Below are positions 12,749 through 23,350 of a stretch of 64,000 nucleotides of DNA, piece after piece. This DNA comes from Virgibacillus sp. NKC19-3 (GTDB taxonomy: Bacteria > Bacillota > Bacilli > Bacillales > Amphibacillaceae): positions 1 through 64,000 of the forward strand of contig NZ_JAGYHC010000001.1 of NCBI RefSeq assembly GCF_019837165.1, read 5' to 3'. Each line of letters begins with the position of its first letter. Position 1 is the stretch's first letter. The position numbers and the translations under genes are program-made. Below the pieces are notes generated by a model. The model was not told the origin of the DNA. It did not search any database and worked only from the letters and a program-made list of their open reading frames with translations.

Positions 12749-12904
12749 GACGATTCTCCTCGTGAAATAATATAAAATTTCGAATCCAATTATTTTTAAG
12801 TATCGACTTGAAAAAGCTTTATGGATGGCGTATTGTAAATGAAAATAAGCATTACTTATGTAGCTTAACCAAGTTGCCTATTCGCATTCATAATTCATAA
12901 TTGA

Positions 12905-14386
<1,482 letters not shown>

Positions 14387-14410
14387 TACTGTCGTTAAAA
14401 TAAAAAAGTT

Positions 14411-14440
14411 ATAGATGGGTACATTACCCATCTATTTTTT
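14411..14440 (+). terminator. Rho-independent terminator after guaB
   Basis: A perfect 11-bp stem ATAGATGGGTA (14411-14421) / TACCCATCTAT (14425-14435) with a CAT loop, followed by TTTTT and a pyrimidine-rich tract. Confidence 0.9.
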
Positions 14441-14506
14441 CTCTTTTTTCTGTGGTAAAATAAGAGAGATATATAAGATTTAAAATTTAGGTGGAGGTAC
14501 GGGGAA

Positions 14507-15838
14507 GTGAAACAGATAAAAAAAAGGTTACTATTTTTAATTGCAAGTCTCGTGTTGATAACGTCGGTAATGGTACAACCATTTTCAACTCAAGCTGCAG
14601 ATACATTGGATTTAGATGCAGAATCAGCGATTTTAGTTGATGCCGAAACTGGTAAAATATTATACGCAAAAGACCCGGATGTAGCCTTGCCACCAGCCAG
14701 TATGACGAAAATGATGACAGAATATCTTGTGCTTGAGGCGATTGATTCCGGTGATATTAGTTGGGATACAACAGCTGAGATCAGTGATTATGCGTACAGC
14801 ATTTCTGCTAATGCATCATTTTCCGGCGTAGGTTTAGAGCAGGACAAAGAGTATACAGTTCATGACTTGTATGACGCTATGGCAGTTAATTCAGATAATG
14901 CTACAACAATTGCACTTGCTGAGCTGATAGCAGGAACAGAAACTGAATTTGTCGCTTTAATGAATGAAAAAGCGGATGAATTAGGTCTTCCTGAATATAA
15001 GTTTGTCAATTCAACCGGCTTGGATAATTCATCCTTGGATGATAATCGTCCGGAGGGTACGGATGCAGACGAAACAAATTTATTATCAGCTGAATCGTCT
15101 GCCTTGCTTGCTTATCATTTAGTGAATAAATTTCCGGAGGCTTTGGAGATATCCAGTCAACCGGAAATAGAATTTGAAGGTGAAAGTCTAGATAATTGGA
15201 ATTGGATGCTTCCACATGAAGCTACATTCCTGGAACAATTTTATTATGAAGGTATGGATGGACTGAAGACAGGAAATACAGATCTAGCTGGCTATACGTT
15301 TACAGGAACAGCAGAACGTAATGGGAAACGTTTAATTTCAGTAGTGATGAAAACAGAAAGTGAAGCAGAACGTTTTAACCAAACAGAAAAACTGATGGAT
15401 TATGGCTTTGAACAATTTGAAACCACTGAATTATTTCCTGCCGGCTATCAGGTAGAGAATGAATCCAGTATTCCGGTAGCGAAAGGAAAAGAAGATGCCT
15501 TGAATATTTCCACAGCGGAAAGTTTCACGGTTCCAATCAAATCCGGAGAAGAAGAACAATATAGCGTGGACTATACGATTGACGAAGATTATTTAAACGA
15601 AGATGGAGCGTTAACTGCACCAATTGAAGAAGGCGAATCAATAGGAACAGCAGAGCTTGTGTATGATGGGGAAGCGGATTATGGTTATATTTTTGATGAT
15701 AACCGTAATACAGTTGATCTTGTGGCAAATGAATCCGTGGAAAAAAGTAATTGGTTTATGCTTACATTAGGTGCAATTGGCGACTTTTTCGCAAATTTAT
15801 TCACTTCATCTGTGGATTGGATTAAAGGGTTATTTTAA
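14507..15838 (+). CDS. dacA: D-alanyl-D-alanine carboxypeptidase (PBP5 type)
   Basis: A 443-residue low-molecular-mass penicillin-binding protein that trims the terminal D-Ala from peptidoglycan stem peptides. It starts at GTG 14507, nine bases after GGAGG. A Sec signal peptide covers about residues 1-31, ending ...STQAADT. The catalytic motifs are SMTK (SxxK, near 66), SDN (near 130) and KTG (near 255). A C-terminal beta domain ends in an amphipathic anchor, ANESVEKSNWFMLTLG onward. It lies between guaB and pdxS, as in B. subtilis. Confidence 0.97.
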   Translation: MKQIKKRLLFLIASLVLITSVMVQPFSTQAADTLDLDAESAILVDAETGKILYAKDPDVALPPASMTKMMTEYLVLEAIDSGDISWDTTAEISDYAYSISANASFSGVGLEQDKEYTVHDLYDAMAVNSDNATTIALAELIAGTETEFVALMNEKADELGLPEYKFVNSTGLDNSSLDDNRPEGTDADETNLLSAESSALLAYHLVNKFPEALEISSQPEIEFEGESLDNWNWMLPHEATFLEQFYYEGMDGLKTGNTDLAGYTFTGTAERNGKRLISVVMKTESEAERFNQTEKLMDYGFEQFETTELFPAGYQVENESSIPVAKGKEDALNISTAESFTVPIKSGEEEQYSVDYTIDEDYLNEDGALTAPIEEGESIGTAELVYDGEADYGYIFDDNRNTVDLVANESVEKSNWFMLTLGAIGDFFANLFTSSVDWIKGLF

Positions 15839-15860
15839 GATTACATAAGGGGGAATGGAA

Positions 15861-16745
15861 ATGGTTCATACAGGAACAGAACGAGTAAAACGTGGGATGG
15901 CAGAAATGCAAAAGGGCGGCGTTATTATGGACGTTGTCAATGCTAAGCAGGCAAAAATAGCCGAAGAGGCTGGGGCAGTTGCTGTTATGGCATTGGAGCG
16001 TGTTCCATCTGATATTCGTGCGGCAGGTGGTGTAGCACGTATGGCTGATCCTACTGTTACAGAAGAAGTTATGAATGCTGTATCGATTCCGGTTATGGCA
16101 AAGGGACGCATTGGTCATATTGTTGAGGCGCGTGTTTTAGAGGCAATGGGCGTTGACTATATTGATGAAAGCGAAGTGTTGACACCGGCCGATGATGTCT
16201 TTCATCTGAATAAATCAGATTATACGGTACCATTCGTATGTGGCTGCCGTAATCTAGGGGAAGCTATGCGTCGTATTGGTGAAGGTGCTTCTATGCTTCG
16301 GACAAAAGGAGAGCCCGGTACAGGTAATATTGTTGAAGCGGTTCGTCATATGCGCCAAGTGCAATCTGAAATTCGCAAGTTAACGGCAATGTCTGAGGAT
16401 GAAGTGATGACATTTGCAAAGGAAATTGGAGCCCCATATGAATTATTATTGGAAGTTCGCGAGGAAGGTCGCCTTCCCGTTGTGAACTTTGCAGCAGGTG
16501 GTATTGCAACTCCAAGTGACGCAGCGTTAATGATGGAATTAGGAGCAGATGGTGTATTTGTTGGATCCGGTATTTTCAAGTCCGATCATCCGGAAAAATT
16601 CGCAAAGGCCATTGTTGAAGCGACAACTCATTATACGGACTACAAATTGATTAGTGAGCTTTCAAAAGGGCTTGGTACGGCTATGAAGGGTCTGGAAATG
16701 AGTACGATCGAAGGACATGACCGTATGCAGGATCGCAGCGAATAG
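15861..16745 (+). CDS. pdxS: Pyridoxal 5'-phosphate synthase subunit PdxS
   Basis: The synthase subunit of the PLP synthase complex, condensing ribose 5-phosphate, glyceraldehyde 3-phosphate and glutamine-derived ammonia. The barrel motifs [40 protein letters not shown] (Schiff-base Lys) and [19 protein letters not shown] are diagnostic. Two ATGs are possible: the one at 15855 is only one base from the AAGGGGG site, while 15861 has proper spacing and gives the usual 294 residues, so I chose it. pdxT follows 14 bases later. Confidence 0.97.
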   Translation: MVHTGTERVKRGMAEMQKGGVIMDVVNAKQAKIAEEAGAVAVMALERVPSDIRAAGGVARMADPTVTEEVMNAVSIPVMAKGRIGHIVEARVLEAMGVDYIDESEVLTPADDVFHLNKSDYTVPFVCGCRNLGEAMRRIGEGASMLRTKGEPGTGNIVEAVRHMRQVQSEIRKLTAMSEDEVMTFAKEIGAPYELLLEVREEGRLPVVNFAAGGIATPSDAALMMELGADGVFVGSGIFKSDHPEKFAKAIVEATTHYTDYKLISELSKGLGTAMKGLEMSTIEGHDRMQDRSE

Positions 16746-16759
16746 AAAGAGGGAATCGT

Positions 16760-17350
16760 ATGACAACAATTGGTGTACTTGCCTTGCAAGGTGCAGTTCG
16801 TGAACATATTCGGTCGATTGAAGCTTGTGGCGCAAAAGCCATGGAAATAAAGCGTAAGGAAGAACTCGAGGATATTGATGGTTTGATTTTGCCAGGCGGG
16901 GAAAGCACAACAATGCGCCGTTTGATTGATAGCTACGGCTTTTTTGAAGCCATTCAGGAATTTGGCAAGCAAGGTAAACCTGTGTTTGGTACCTGTGCCG
17001 GTCTGATTTTAATGGCAAGTGAATTGGAAGGTGAGGAAACCTCTCATCTAGGCTTAATCGATATGAAGGTAGCTCGTAATGCATTCGGACGCCAAGTAGC
17101 AAGCTTTGAAGCTGCGCTTACGATTACGGATGTGGCGGATGACTTTAATGCTGTATTTATTCGAGCCCCCTATGTGACAGAAGTGGGTACTGATGCAGAG
17201 ATCCTTGCAGCGCATGCAGGGCAAATTGTGGCAGTGAAACAGGGGCATTATATTTGTACTGCATTCCACCCCGAGCTAACGGACGATAATCGTGTTATTG
17301 CATATTTCGTGGAAATGGTGGAAAAATCAATACAAACACTTGCATCTTAA
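16760..17350 (+). CDS. pdxT: Pyridoxal 5'-phosphate synthase glutaminase PdxT
   Basis: A 196-residue class I glutamine amidotransferase that feeds ammonia to Pdx[10 protein letters not shown] forms the oxyanion region, the nucleophile Cys is in GTCAGL near residue 79, and the His-Glu pair is in FHPEL near 170. It is translated from AGAGGGAATCGT before the ATG and forms an operon with pdxS. The T-box leader of serS begins within about 20 bases of its stop, so the pdxST transcript either ends weakly here or runs into that leader. Confidence 0.97.
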   Translation: MTTIGVLALQGAVREHIRSIEACGAKAMEIKRKEELEDIDGLILPGGESTTMRRLIDSYGFFEAIQEFGKQGKPVFGTCAGLILMASELEGEETSHLGLIDMKVARNAFGRQVASFEAALTITDVADDFNAVFIRAPYVTEVGTDAEILAAHAGQIVAVKQGHYICTAFHPELTDDNRVIAYFVEMVEKSIQTLAS

Positions 17351-17369
17351 GAAGAAATTGATTATGATG

Positions 17370-17636
17370 AAACATAACAAAAGTTGCGATAGGAACGAGT
17401 AACAGTAGATCTTTCGCTAGAGAGTCGATGGTTGGTGTAAATCGATGGGAGTATACTGTGAATCCATCCTTGAACTGGTTTACGGAAAAGGTCTCTAGTA
17501 CATGAGTGACATGAAAGTAAACTCGGTTACGTGCCGTTACACACGAGAGCCGGAAGAGTGCGTCTCTTCAACAAGGGTGGCAACGCGGGAATGAGACTTC
17601 CGTCCCTATTATTCAGGGATGGGAGTCTTTTTATAT
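17370..17636 (+). ncRNA. T-box leader (serine) upstream of serS
   Basis: A tRNA-sensing T-box. In order it shows AGAGAGTCGATGG followed by the GNTG region GGTTGGTG, a specifier-loop candidate GAATCCATCC with the serine codon TCC at 17463-17465, the T-box itself AAGGGTGGCAACGCGGG (17573-17589), and a terminator stem GACTTCCGTCCCT (17594-17606) / AGGGATGGGAGTC (17615-17627) with a T-run. Uncharged tRNA-Ser should pair with the specifier and the T-box and favour the antiterminator, switching serS on. The 5' boundary is approximate. Confidence 0.93.
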
Positions 17637-17710
17637 ATGGAGGAGCTGTTTCCCAACATCAACGCATGGGGTACAGATCCTTTACAGCGAATATGAAGGA
17701 GGTAATGAAC

Positions 17711-18985
17711 ATGTTAGATATGAAATTTTTACGGAATAATTTTGATGATGTCAAGGAGAAGCTTTCTAAGCGTGGTGAGGATTTATCTGCATTGGATAGG
17801 TTTGGGGAACTTGACGGGCAACGCCGCGATTTAATTGCTGAGGTAGAGAAACGAAAAGCGAGACGTAACGAAACGTCCAAACAGATTTCAGCCTTAAAAA
17901 AAGAAAAAAAGGATGCAGAACCAGCTATCAAGGAAATGCGAGAGGTTGGCGAGCAAATTTCTACGCTTGATAAAGAGCTGAAGGAAGTGGAAGGACAATT
18001 AGATTCGATCATGCTCTCCATCCCTAATATCCCACATGAAAGTGTACCAATTGGAGAAGATGAGGACGATAATATAGAGGTGCGTACATGGGGGGATTTT
18101 CCGGAGTTTTCCTTTGAGACCCAGGCTCATTGGGATATTGCAACAAATCTAGATATATTGGATTTTGAAGCAGCTGGAAAAGTCACAGGAAGTAGGTTTG
18201 TCTTTTATAAGGGACTTGGTGCGAGACTGGAGCGTGCACTTTTGAATTTCATGATGGATTTACATGCAGATGAACATGGTTATGCGGAAATGTTACCGCC
18301 ATATATGGTAAACCGTGCAAGTTTGACAGGTACCGGACAGTTGCCTAAATTTGAAGAAGATGCGTTTCATATTTCAGATTGGGATTACTTTTTAGTTCCG
18401 ACAGCGGAAGTTCCTGTAACGAATTATCATCGTGGGGAAATTTTACCCTCAGCGTCTCTACCAAAAAAATATGTCGCATTCAGTACTAATTTCCGTTCAG
18501 AAGCGGGGTCTGCCGGCCGCGATACACGTGGATTAATCCGTCAGCATCAGTTTAACAAGGTTGAGCTTGTACATTTTACAAAACCGGAAGACTCTTATGA
18601 AACGCTAGAGACGTTAACTGGGAATGCGGAAAATGTATTACAGTTGTTGAATCTACCATACCGTGTGATGAGTATGTGCACAGGTGATTTAGGTTTTACC
18701 GCAGCGAAAAAGTACGATATTGAAGTATGGATCCCTAGTCAGGATACGTATCGCGAAATTTCTTCATGCTCCAATTTTGAAGCTTTCCAAGCAAGACGTG
18801 CAGGCATCCGTTTTCGGCGAGATGAAAAGGGAAAGCCGGAATTCGTTCATACGCTTAATGGATCCGGACTCGCCATCGGTCGCACAGTCGCAGCTATTTT
18901 AGAAAATTACCAGCAGGAAGACGGATCAGTAATCGTTCCTGAAGTGTTGCGATCTTATATGGGTGGGAAGGATGTTATAAAGTAA
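17711..18985 (+). CDS. serS: Seryl-tRNA synthetase
   Basis: A class II synthetase charging tRNA-Ser. The frame is open back into the T-box leader, but AAGGAGGT at 17694-17701 precedes the ATG at 17711 ([14 protein letters not shown]), giving the expected 424 residues. The N-terminal coiled-coil tRNA-binding arm spans about 30-100. Class II motifs appear as [32 protein letters not shown] (motif 2) and [19 protein letters not shown] (motif 3). Serine-responsive attenuation by the upstream T-box is expected. Confidence 0.98.
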   Translation: MLDMKFLRNNFDDVKEKLSKRGEDLSALDRFGELDGQRRDLIAEVEKRKARRNETSKQISALKKEKKDAEPAIKEMREVGEQISTLDKELKEVEGQLDSIMLSIPNIPHESVPIGEDEDDNIEVRTWGDFPEFSFETQAHWDIATNLDILDFEAAGKVTGSRFVFYKGLGARLERALLNFMMDLHADEHGYAEMLPPYMVNRASLTGTGQLPKFEEDAFHISDWDYFLVPTAEVPVTNYHRGEILPSASLPKKYVAFSTNFRSEAGSAGRDTRGLIRQHQFNKVELVHFTKPEDSYETLETLTGNAENVLQLLNLPYRVMSMCTGDLGFTAAKKYDIEVWIPSQDTYREISSCSNFEAFQARRAGIRFRRDEKGKPEFVHTLNGSGLAIGRTVAAILENYQQEDGSVIVPEVLRSYMGGKDVIK

Positions 18986-19079
18986 GAGAGGTCTGTCCCT
19001 CGGAATATTAATGCGATAAAGTAGTAAGGACAGTTCCCAGCCTAGTTTGTAGACACAAAAACTGTAGCGGACATGGTGC

Positions 19080-19195
19080 TTCGGCATTCAGCGCAATTGG
19101 TTCGGTATTCCGAGCGTCGGTTTCGGCAATCGTGGCTTATTCATCGGCATTCAGCGTTTTATGTTCGGCATTCATGTCTGAACTTCGGGTTTCAG
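19080..19195. repeat. Degenerate 21-bp tandem repeat after serS
   Basis: Six copies of a TTCGGCATTC-like core start at 19080, 19101, 19122, 19143, 19164 and 19184, a period of 21 bases in four steps and 20 in the last. Most continue as CAGCG or a variant, and the inter-core bases differ. The array is bounded on the right by a G-rich/T-rich stretch (19199-19216). No ribosome site is associated with it. The function is unknown; it could be a repetitive intergenic element. Confidence 0.75.
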
Positions 19196-19282
19196 TATAG
19201 GGGGGCCTATTTTTTCCTACGTTAATACGTTGATGTATCGAAGACACTCCCCTTACAAGAAAATAATTTCTAAAAAAAACAA

Positions 19283-19311
19283 TTGACAAATTAAAATAAC
19301 GATAGTATTGT
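19283..19311 (+). promoter_or_regulatory. Promoter of the metNIQ transcript
   Basis: A sigma-A-type promoter: TTGACA (19283-19288), a 17-base spacer, and TATTGT (19306-19311). It is placed correctly to start the SAM-I leader at about 19318-19325. Confidence 0.75.
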
Positions 19312-19339
19312 ATATAGCAATACAAATTTAATAATTATT

Positions 19340-19508
19340 ACTTCTTATCAAGAGAGATGGAGGGACTGGCCCTGTGAAATCTCGGCAACGAACTTTTTTT
19401 ATAAAAGTAACGTGCCAACTCCAGCAAGCGATGAGCTTGAAAGATAAGAAGAGGATGAATACACGCGTTACCTCTTCTTATCTTTATAAGAAGGGGTATT
19501 TTTATTTT
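19340..19508 (+). ncRNA. SAM-I (S-box) riboswitch upstream of metN
   Basis: The aptamer (19340-19452) has the conserved S-box pieces: CTTATCAAGAGAGATGGAGG, GGCCCTGTGAAATCTCGGCAAC, GTGCCAACTCCAGCAA and the closing GATAAGAAG. The platform is unusually readable. AAAGATAAGAAGAGG (19440-19454) can pair with P1 or with CCTCTTCTTATCTTT (19471-19485). If it is held in P1 by SAM, CCTCTTCTTAT (19471-19481) is free to pair with ATAAGAAGGGG (19486-19496), a terminator followed by TATTTTTATTTT. It therefore turns the operon off when SAM is plentiful. Confidence 0.95.
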
Positions 19509-19523
19509 CGAGGGGGAGAGAGC

Positions 19524-20555
19524 TTGATTACATTTGAACATATGACAAAGGTTTATCAGGGTACGTCTCAAGAAGTGAAGGCCTTAGATGATGTTAATCT
19601 GCATATTGAAAAAGGCGAAATATATGGTGTGATCGGCTTCAGTGGTGCTGGGAAGAGTTCATTAATTCGGTGTGCCAATCTACTTGAGCGTCCGACATCG
19701 GGGAAGGTTATTGTGAATCATCAAGATCTATTAAGCCTTTCAACGAAGGATTTAAGGGAAGCCAAACGTAATATTGGAATGATTTTCCAGCACTTCAATT
19801 TATTGAATTCGAAAACGATTTTTACAAATGTAGCAATGCCTTTGTTACTTACCAAAACACCAAAAGAAGAAATAAACAAAAGGGTTTATGAACTGTTGGA
19901 GTTCGTTGGATTACGTGATAAGGCGGATAACTATCCAGATCAGTTATCCGGCGGACAGAAACAGCGTGTAGGCATTGCACGATCACTCGCTACACAGCCT
20001 GAAGTTCTGTTATGTGATGAGGCGACGTCAGCTCTGGATCCGGAAACAACCAATTCAATTTTGAAGCTATTGAAGCGCGTCAATCAGGAGTATAATATTA
20101 CGATATTAATTATTACGCATGAGATGGCGGTTATTCGTGAAATTTGCGATAAAGTAGCGGTGCTGGATAATGGAAAAGTAGTTGAGTCAGGCTCTGTATT
20201 CGATGTGTTTTCCCAGCCTAAAACAGAGGTTGCCCATAATTTTGTCCGTTCCGTTATGCATGATGAGATACCTGAATCGGTGCACCAACTGCTTCAAAGG
20301 CAAGACGGGGATCATCAAATTTATCGCATTGTATTTACCGGTGAGTCAACAGGAGCACCACTGCTTTCCCAAATAGCGAAACATTTTAATGTCGAAGTGA
20401 ATGTATTATTTGGAAGTATTACCGAATTACAAGGGACACCATTTGGCAATTTGATTGTGAAATTTGAAGGGGACGAAAAGGAGATTAATCGTGTCATCAT
20501 GCATGTTCATCAGAAAAAAGTAACGATAAAGGAAGTGTTAGCAGATGTTAGTTGA
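19524..20555 (+). CDS. metN: Methionine ABC transporter ATP-binding protein
   Basis: The ATPase of the MetNIQ methionine importer. The start is TTG at 19524 after CGAGGGGGAGAG; an apparent longer frame runs through the riboswitch and is not translated. At 343 residues it has Walker A GFSGAGKSS, Q-loop MIFQHFNLL, signature LSGGQKQR, Walker B VLLCDEATSALD and switch H in ITHEMAVI. A C-terminal NIL (methionine-sensing) domain begins near residue 255. It overlaps metI by 11 bases and is controlled by the S-box. Confidence 0.96.
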   Translation: MITFEHMTKVYQGTSQEVKALDDVNLHIEKGEIYGVIGFSGAGKSSLIRCANLLERPTSGKVIVNHQDLLSLSTKDLREAKRNIGMIFQHFNLLNSKTIFTNVAMPLLLTKTPKEEINKRVYELLEFVGLRDKADNYPDQLSGGQKQRVGIARSLATQPEVLLCDEATSALDPETTNSILKLLKRVNQEYNITILIITHEMAVIREICDKVAVLDNGKVVESGSVFDVFSQPKTEVAHNFVRSVMHDEIPESVHQLLQRQDGDHQIYRIVFTGESTGAPLLSQIAKHFNVEVNVLFGSITELQGTPFGNLIVKFEGDEKEINRVIMHVHQKKVTIKEVLADVS

Positions 20556-21195
20556 TTGGCAGCAAATTTCAGGCGCATTATGGGAAACAACTATCATGGT
20601 AATTGTCTCTTTACTATTTGCCGCTATCATAGGATTGCCGTTAGGAATTTTACTTGTTGTAACACGAAAAGGGCATTTATGGGAGAATAAAATAGTTTTT
20701 ACCATTTTAAACGCTATCGTAAATATTTTCCGATCCATCCCGTTTATTATTTTAATGGTTGCAATCATTCCATTCACCCGCTTAGTTGTTGGAACGTCGA
20801 TTGGAACTGCGGCTGCAATTGTGCCAATGATACTTTTTTCAGGGCCTTATATTGCAAGATTAATAGAAAGTTCCTTGCTTGAAGTTGATCCGGGTGTGAT
20901 GGATGCTGCCCAGTCGATGGGTGCTACGCCTGTACAAATCATTACTCGCTTTCTTATTCCTGAAGCATTAAGCTCGCTTATGCTCGGTCTAACCATTGCA
21001 ACGATCGGTTTGGTTGGTGCTTCTGCAATGGCTGGGGCCGTCGGCGGTGGGGGGCTTGGCGATCTAGCAATTACATTTGGGTATCAGCGCTTTGACACAA
21101 TTGTCATGTTAATCACCGTTGGTATTCTTGTCATTATGGTCCAAGGGTTACAGTCAGCCGGAAATATATTATCGAAAAAAATTAGAAGAAGATAG
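20545..21195 (+). CDS. metI: Methionine ABC transporter permease
   Basis: A 216-residue inner-membrane permease with about five hydrophobic helices. The EAA-loop AAQSMGATPVQIITRFLIPEA docks on MetN. Its ATG overlaps the end of metN, implying translational coupling. GGGGLGDLAITFGYQRF near residue 170 is typical of methionine permeases. metQ follows 15 bases later. Confidence 0.96.
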   Translation: MLVDWQQISGALWETTIMVIVSLLFAAIIGLPLGILLVVTRKGHLWENKIVFTILNAIVNIFRSIPFIILMVAIIPFTRLVVGTSIGTAAAIVPMILFSGPYIARLIESSLLEVDPGVMDAAQSMGATPVQIITRFLIPEALSSLMLGLTIATIGLVGASAMAGAVGGGGLGDLAITFGYQRFDTIVMLITVGILVIMVQGLQSAGNILSKKIRRR

Positions 21196-21210
21196 AAGGA
21201 GGAAAACAAC

Positions 21211-22029
21211 ATGAAAAGATTTGGCTTCCTATTTTTCATTAGTTTTTTAGCTATTGCTCTTGGTGCCTGTTCGGATAGTGAAGCAGCAACAACCGTGAAA
21301 ATTGGAATTAGCGGGTCCGATACGACAATTTGGGATTATGTTGCTGAAAAGGCGGAAGAGGAAGGAATTGAGGTTGAAATTGTCCGCTTTTCTGATTATG
21401 TGCAGCCGAACCTAGCACTGGCTGAAGGAGAGATTGACGCGAATGCGTTCCAAACAATTTCTTACTTTGATGCCTTTATTGATGAACATGATTTGGATCT
21501 CACACCGATCGCAACAACGGTTATCGCTCCAATGGGGTTATATTCAGAAAAACATGATGCGGTAGAAGACATTCCAGAAGGTGGAACCATTGCACTTGGT
21601 AAAGAAGCAACCAATATGGGACGTGGTTTGCAACTGCTTGAAGATGCAGGATTGATTGAGCTTGAAGAAGGCTTTGACGGCAATGGTTCCCTTGATAAAA
21701 TTGTCGGAAATCCTAAAGATTTGGATTTTGAATTACTTGAAGCTGGGCAGACACCCCGTGTCCTACCGGATGTGGATGCATCCATTATTAATAATGGCAT
21801 CGCAGTAGATGGCGGCTTTAGCCCCTTAGATGATTCGATTTTCCATGAAGATGAAACAGCGACACCTTATATTAATATCATCGCGACCCAAGTCGAAGAC
21901 AAAGACGATGAAGTTTTAAACAGATTAGCAGAAATATATCAATCGGATGATGTGGCAGAATTTATTATCGAAGAGCGTGACGGGAATTCCATCCCGACAA
22001 CTGTACCATTAAGTGAAATTGGTTATTAA
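21211..22029 (+). CDS. metQ: Methionine-binding lipoprotein
   Basis: A 272-residue NlpA/MetQ-family substrate-binding lipoprotein. The signal peptide ends in the lipobox LGAC, with Cys20 as the lipid anchor. VKIGISGSDTTIWDYV and AEGEIDANAFQTISYFDAF follow the family pattern, and NNGIAVDGGFSP lies late in the protein. AGAAGGAGGAAAACAAC precedes the ATG. With metN and metI it makes the complete importer. Confidence 0.96.
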   Translation: MKRFGFLFFISFLAIALGACSDSEAATTVKIGISGSDTTIWDYVAEKAEEEGIEVEIVRFSDYVQPNLALAEGEIDANAFQTISYFDAFIDEHDLDLTPIATTVIAPMGLYSEKHDAVEDIPEGGTIALGKEATNMGRGLQLLEDAGLIELEEGFDGNGSLDKIVGNPKDLDFELLEAGQTPRVLPDVDASIINNGIAVDGGFSPLDDSIFHEDETATPYINIIATQVEDKDDEVLNRLAEIYQSDDVAEFIIEERDGNSIPTTVPLSEIGY

Positions 22030-22051
22030 AAAAATAGATGAGGTGATAAGT

Positions 22052-23257
22052 ATGACAGTAGTGACAGATACGTTAGAGACAGTGAAAAAAAGCATTTTGG
22101 AAAATATCGAGGAAAATAAGGAACGTTACATTCAAACAAGCCATGAGATTCATGATAATCCTGAAATTGGCAATGAGGAATATTTTGCCTCAGGGCGCTT
22201 AATCCGTATTTTAGAAGAAGAAGGCTTCCATGTAGAGAAGGGAGTTGCCGGGCATGAAACGGCATTTTTGGCCAAAAAGAAAGGCAAGAAAGACGGACGC
22301 TCGATTGGATTCCTCGCCGAATATGATGCACTTCCTGAAATTGGTCATGCATGTGGTCATAATATAATTGGTACAACAAGTGTAGCTGCTGCTGTTGCTT
22401 TAAGTAAGGTCATTGATGAAATCGGCGGAGAGCTTGTCGTGCTCGGGACTCCGGCTGAAGAAGGCGGGCCAAATGGAAGTGCGAAGGGAAGTTTTGTGAA
22501 GGCAGGTTTAGTGGAAGGGATTGATGCAGCCATTATGCTTCACCCGGGAGCAGAAACGAATCTAACAGGTCCAAGTTTAGCGGTTGATCCACTGGATTTT
22601 GAGTTTTTTGGAAAACCGGCACATGCTTCTGCACATCCGGAAGAAGGAATCAATGCATTAGATGGCGTACTGCAGCTGTTTAATGGGATCAATGCCTTGC
22701 GTCAGCACATACCATCCGATGTACGCATCCATGGTATTATTACCGATGGTGGGGATGCGCCGAATATTGTACCTGAATATGCAAATGCCAGATTTTTCAT
22801 ACGTGCTCCCTCAAGGACGGTGTTGAATGACATCACCACGAAGGTAAAAGCTATTGCAGAGGGTGCAGGACTTGCAACCGGCGCAACAGTGAAGGTGAGC
22901 GCTTTTCAAAATGAAGTGGATAATTTCATTGTAAATAAACGCTTTGATCACGTATTTAAAGGCGTCGCTGAGCATTTAGGAGAACGGGTAAGTACAAAAG
23001 AAAGAGCGGCATTAGGCTCAACGGATGCAGGCAATATAAGTCAAGTTGTTCCGACGATTCATCCCCATATTAAAATAGGTCCAAGTGATTTAATTGGGCA
23101 TACGGTCGAATTCCGGGAAGCAGCTCGCTCCGAAAAGGGTGATCATGCCTTAATTACAGGAGCAAAAGCATCTGCATTAACAATATTAGAACTCCTTACC
23201 AATCAAGAAGTGTTTGATGAAATTCAGCAGGAGTTTGCGGAACGATCAGAAGGATAA
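22052..23257 (+). CDS. M20-family amidohydrolase/peptidase
   Basis: A 401-residue zinc-dependent M20 hydrolase (aminoacylase / p-aminobenzoyl-glutamate hydrolase-like branch). The start at 22052 follows GATGAGGTGATAAGT; the frame is open 13 codons further, overlapping metQ. Likely metal ligands are in GHACGHN, AEEGGPNG and the C-terminal GHTVEFREAA. A dimerisation insert covers about 190-300. As the fourth gene behind the SAM-I switch it probably releases methionine or a sulfur amino acid from an N-acyl or peptide conjugate taken up by MetNIQ. The substrate is inference. Confidence 0.9.
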   Translation: MTVVTDTLETVKKSILENIEENKERYIQTSHEIHDNPEIGNEEYFASGRLIRILEEEGFHVEKGVAGHETAFLAKKKGKKDGRSIGFLAEYDALPEIGHACGHNIIGTTSVAAAVALSKVIDEIGGELVVLGTPAEEGGPNGSAKGSFVKAGLVEGIDAAIMLHPGAETNLTGPSLAVDPLDFEFFGKPAHASAHPEEGINALDGVLQLFNGINALRQHIPSDVRIHGIITDGGDAPNIVPEYANARFFIRAPSRTVLNDITTKVKAIAEGAGLATGATVKVSAFQNEVDNFIVNKRFDHVFKGVAEHLGERVSTKERAALGSTDAGNISQVVPTIHPHIKIGPSDLIGHTVEFREAARSEKGDHALITGAKASALTILELLTNQEVFDEIQQEFAERSEG

Positions 23258-23258
23258 A

Positions 23259-23335
23259 TGCTTATCAAGGGACTGTCCCTGCTACAATGTATTCATGTAG
23301 CAGGGACAGAACTCATAGCCATCAAGTCATGATAA
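23259..23335. terminator. Bidirectional terminator between the met operon and mgtE
   Basis: A perfect 14-bp stem CTGTCCCTGCTACA (23273-23286) / TGTAGCAGGGACAG (23296-23309) with a nine-base loop. It is enclosed by a weaker outer stem (GCTTATCA near 23260 with TGATAAGC near 23330). It lies between convergent genes. There is no strong T-run, so its termination strength is uncertain. Confidence 0.6.
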
Positions 23336-23350
23336 GCGCATGGGATTAGC

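Noticed and set aside
17531-17710. N-terminal extension of serS
   Set aside because: It is the translated T-box terminator region; a strong ribosome site supports the start at 17711.
19073-19230. Protein of heptad repeats encoded by the 21-bp array
   Set aside because: More than one frame is open, there is no ribosome site, and the units are degenerate without codon-position bias.
19374-19523. N-terminal extension of metN
   Set aside because: It overlaps the SAM-I riboswitch; a good ribosome site precedes TTG 19524.
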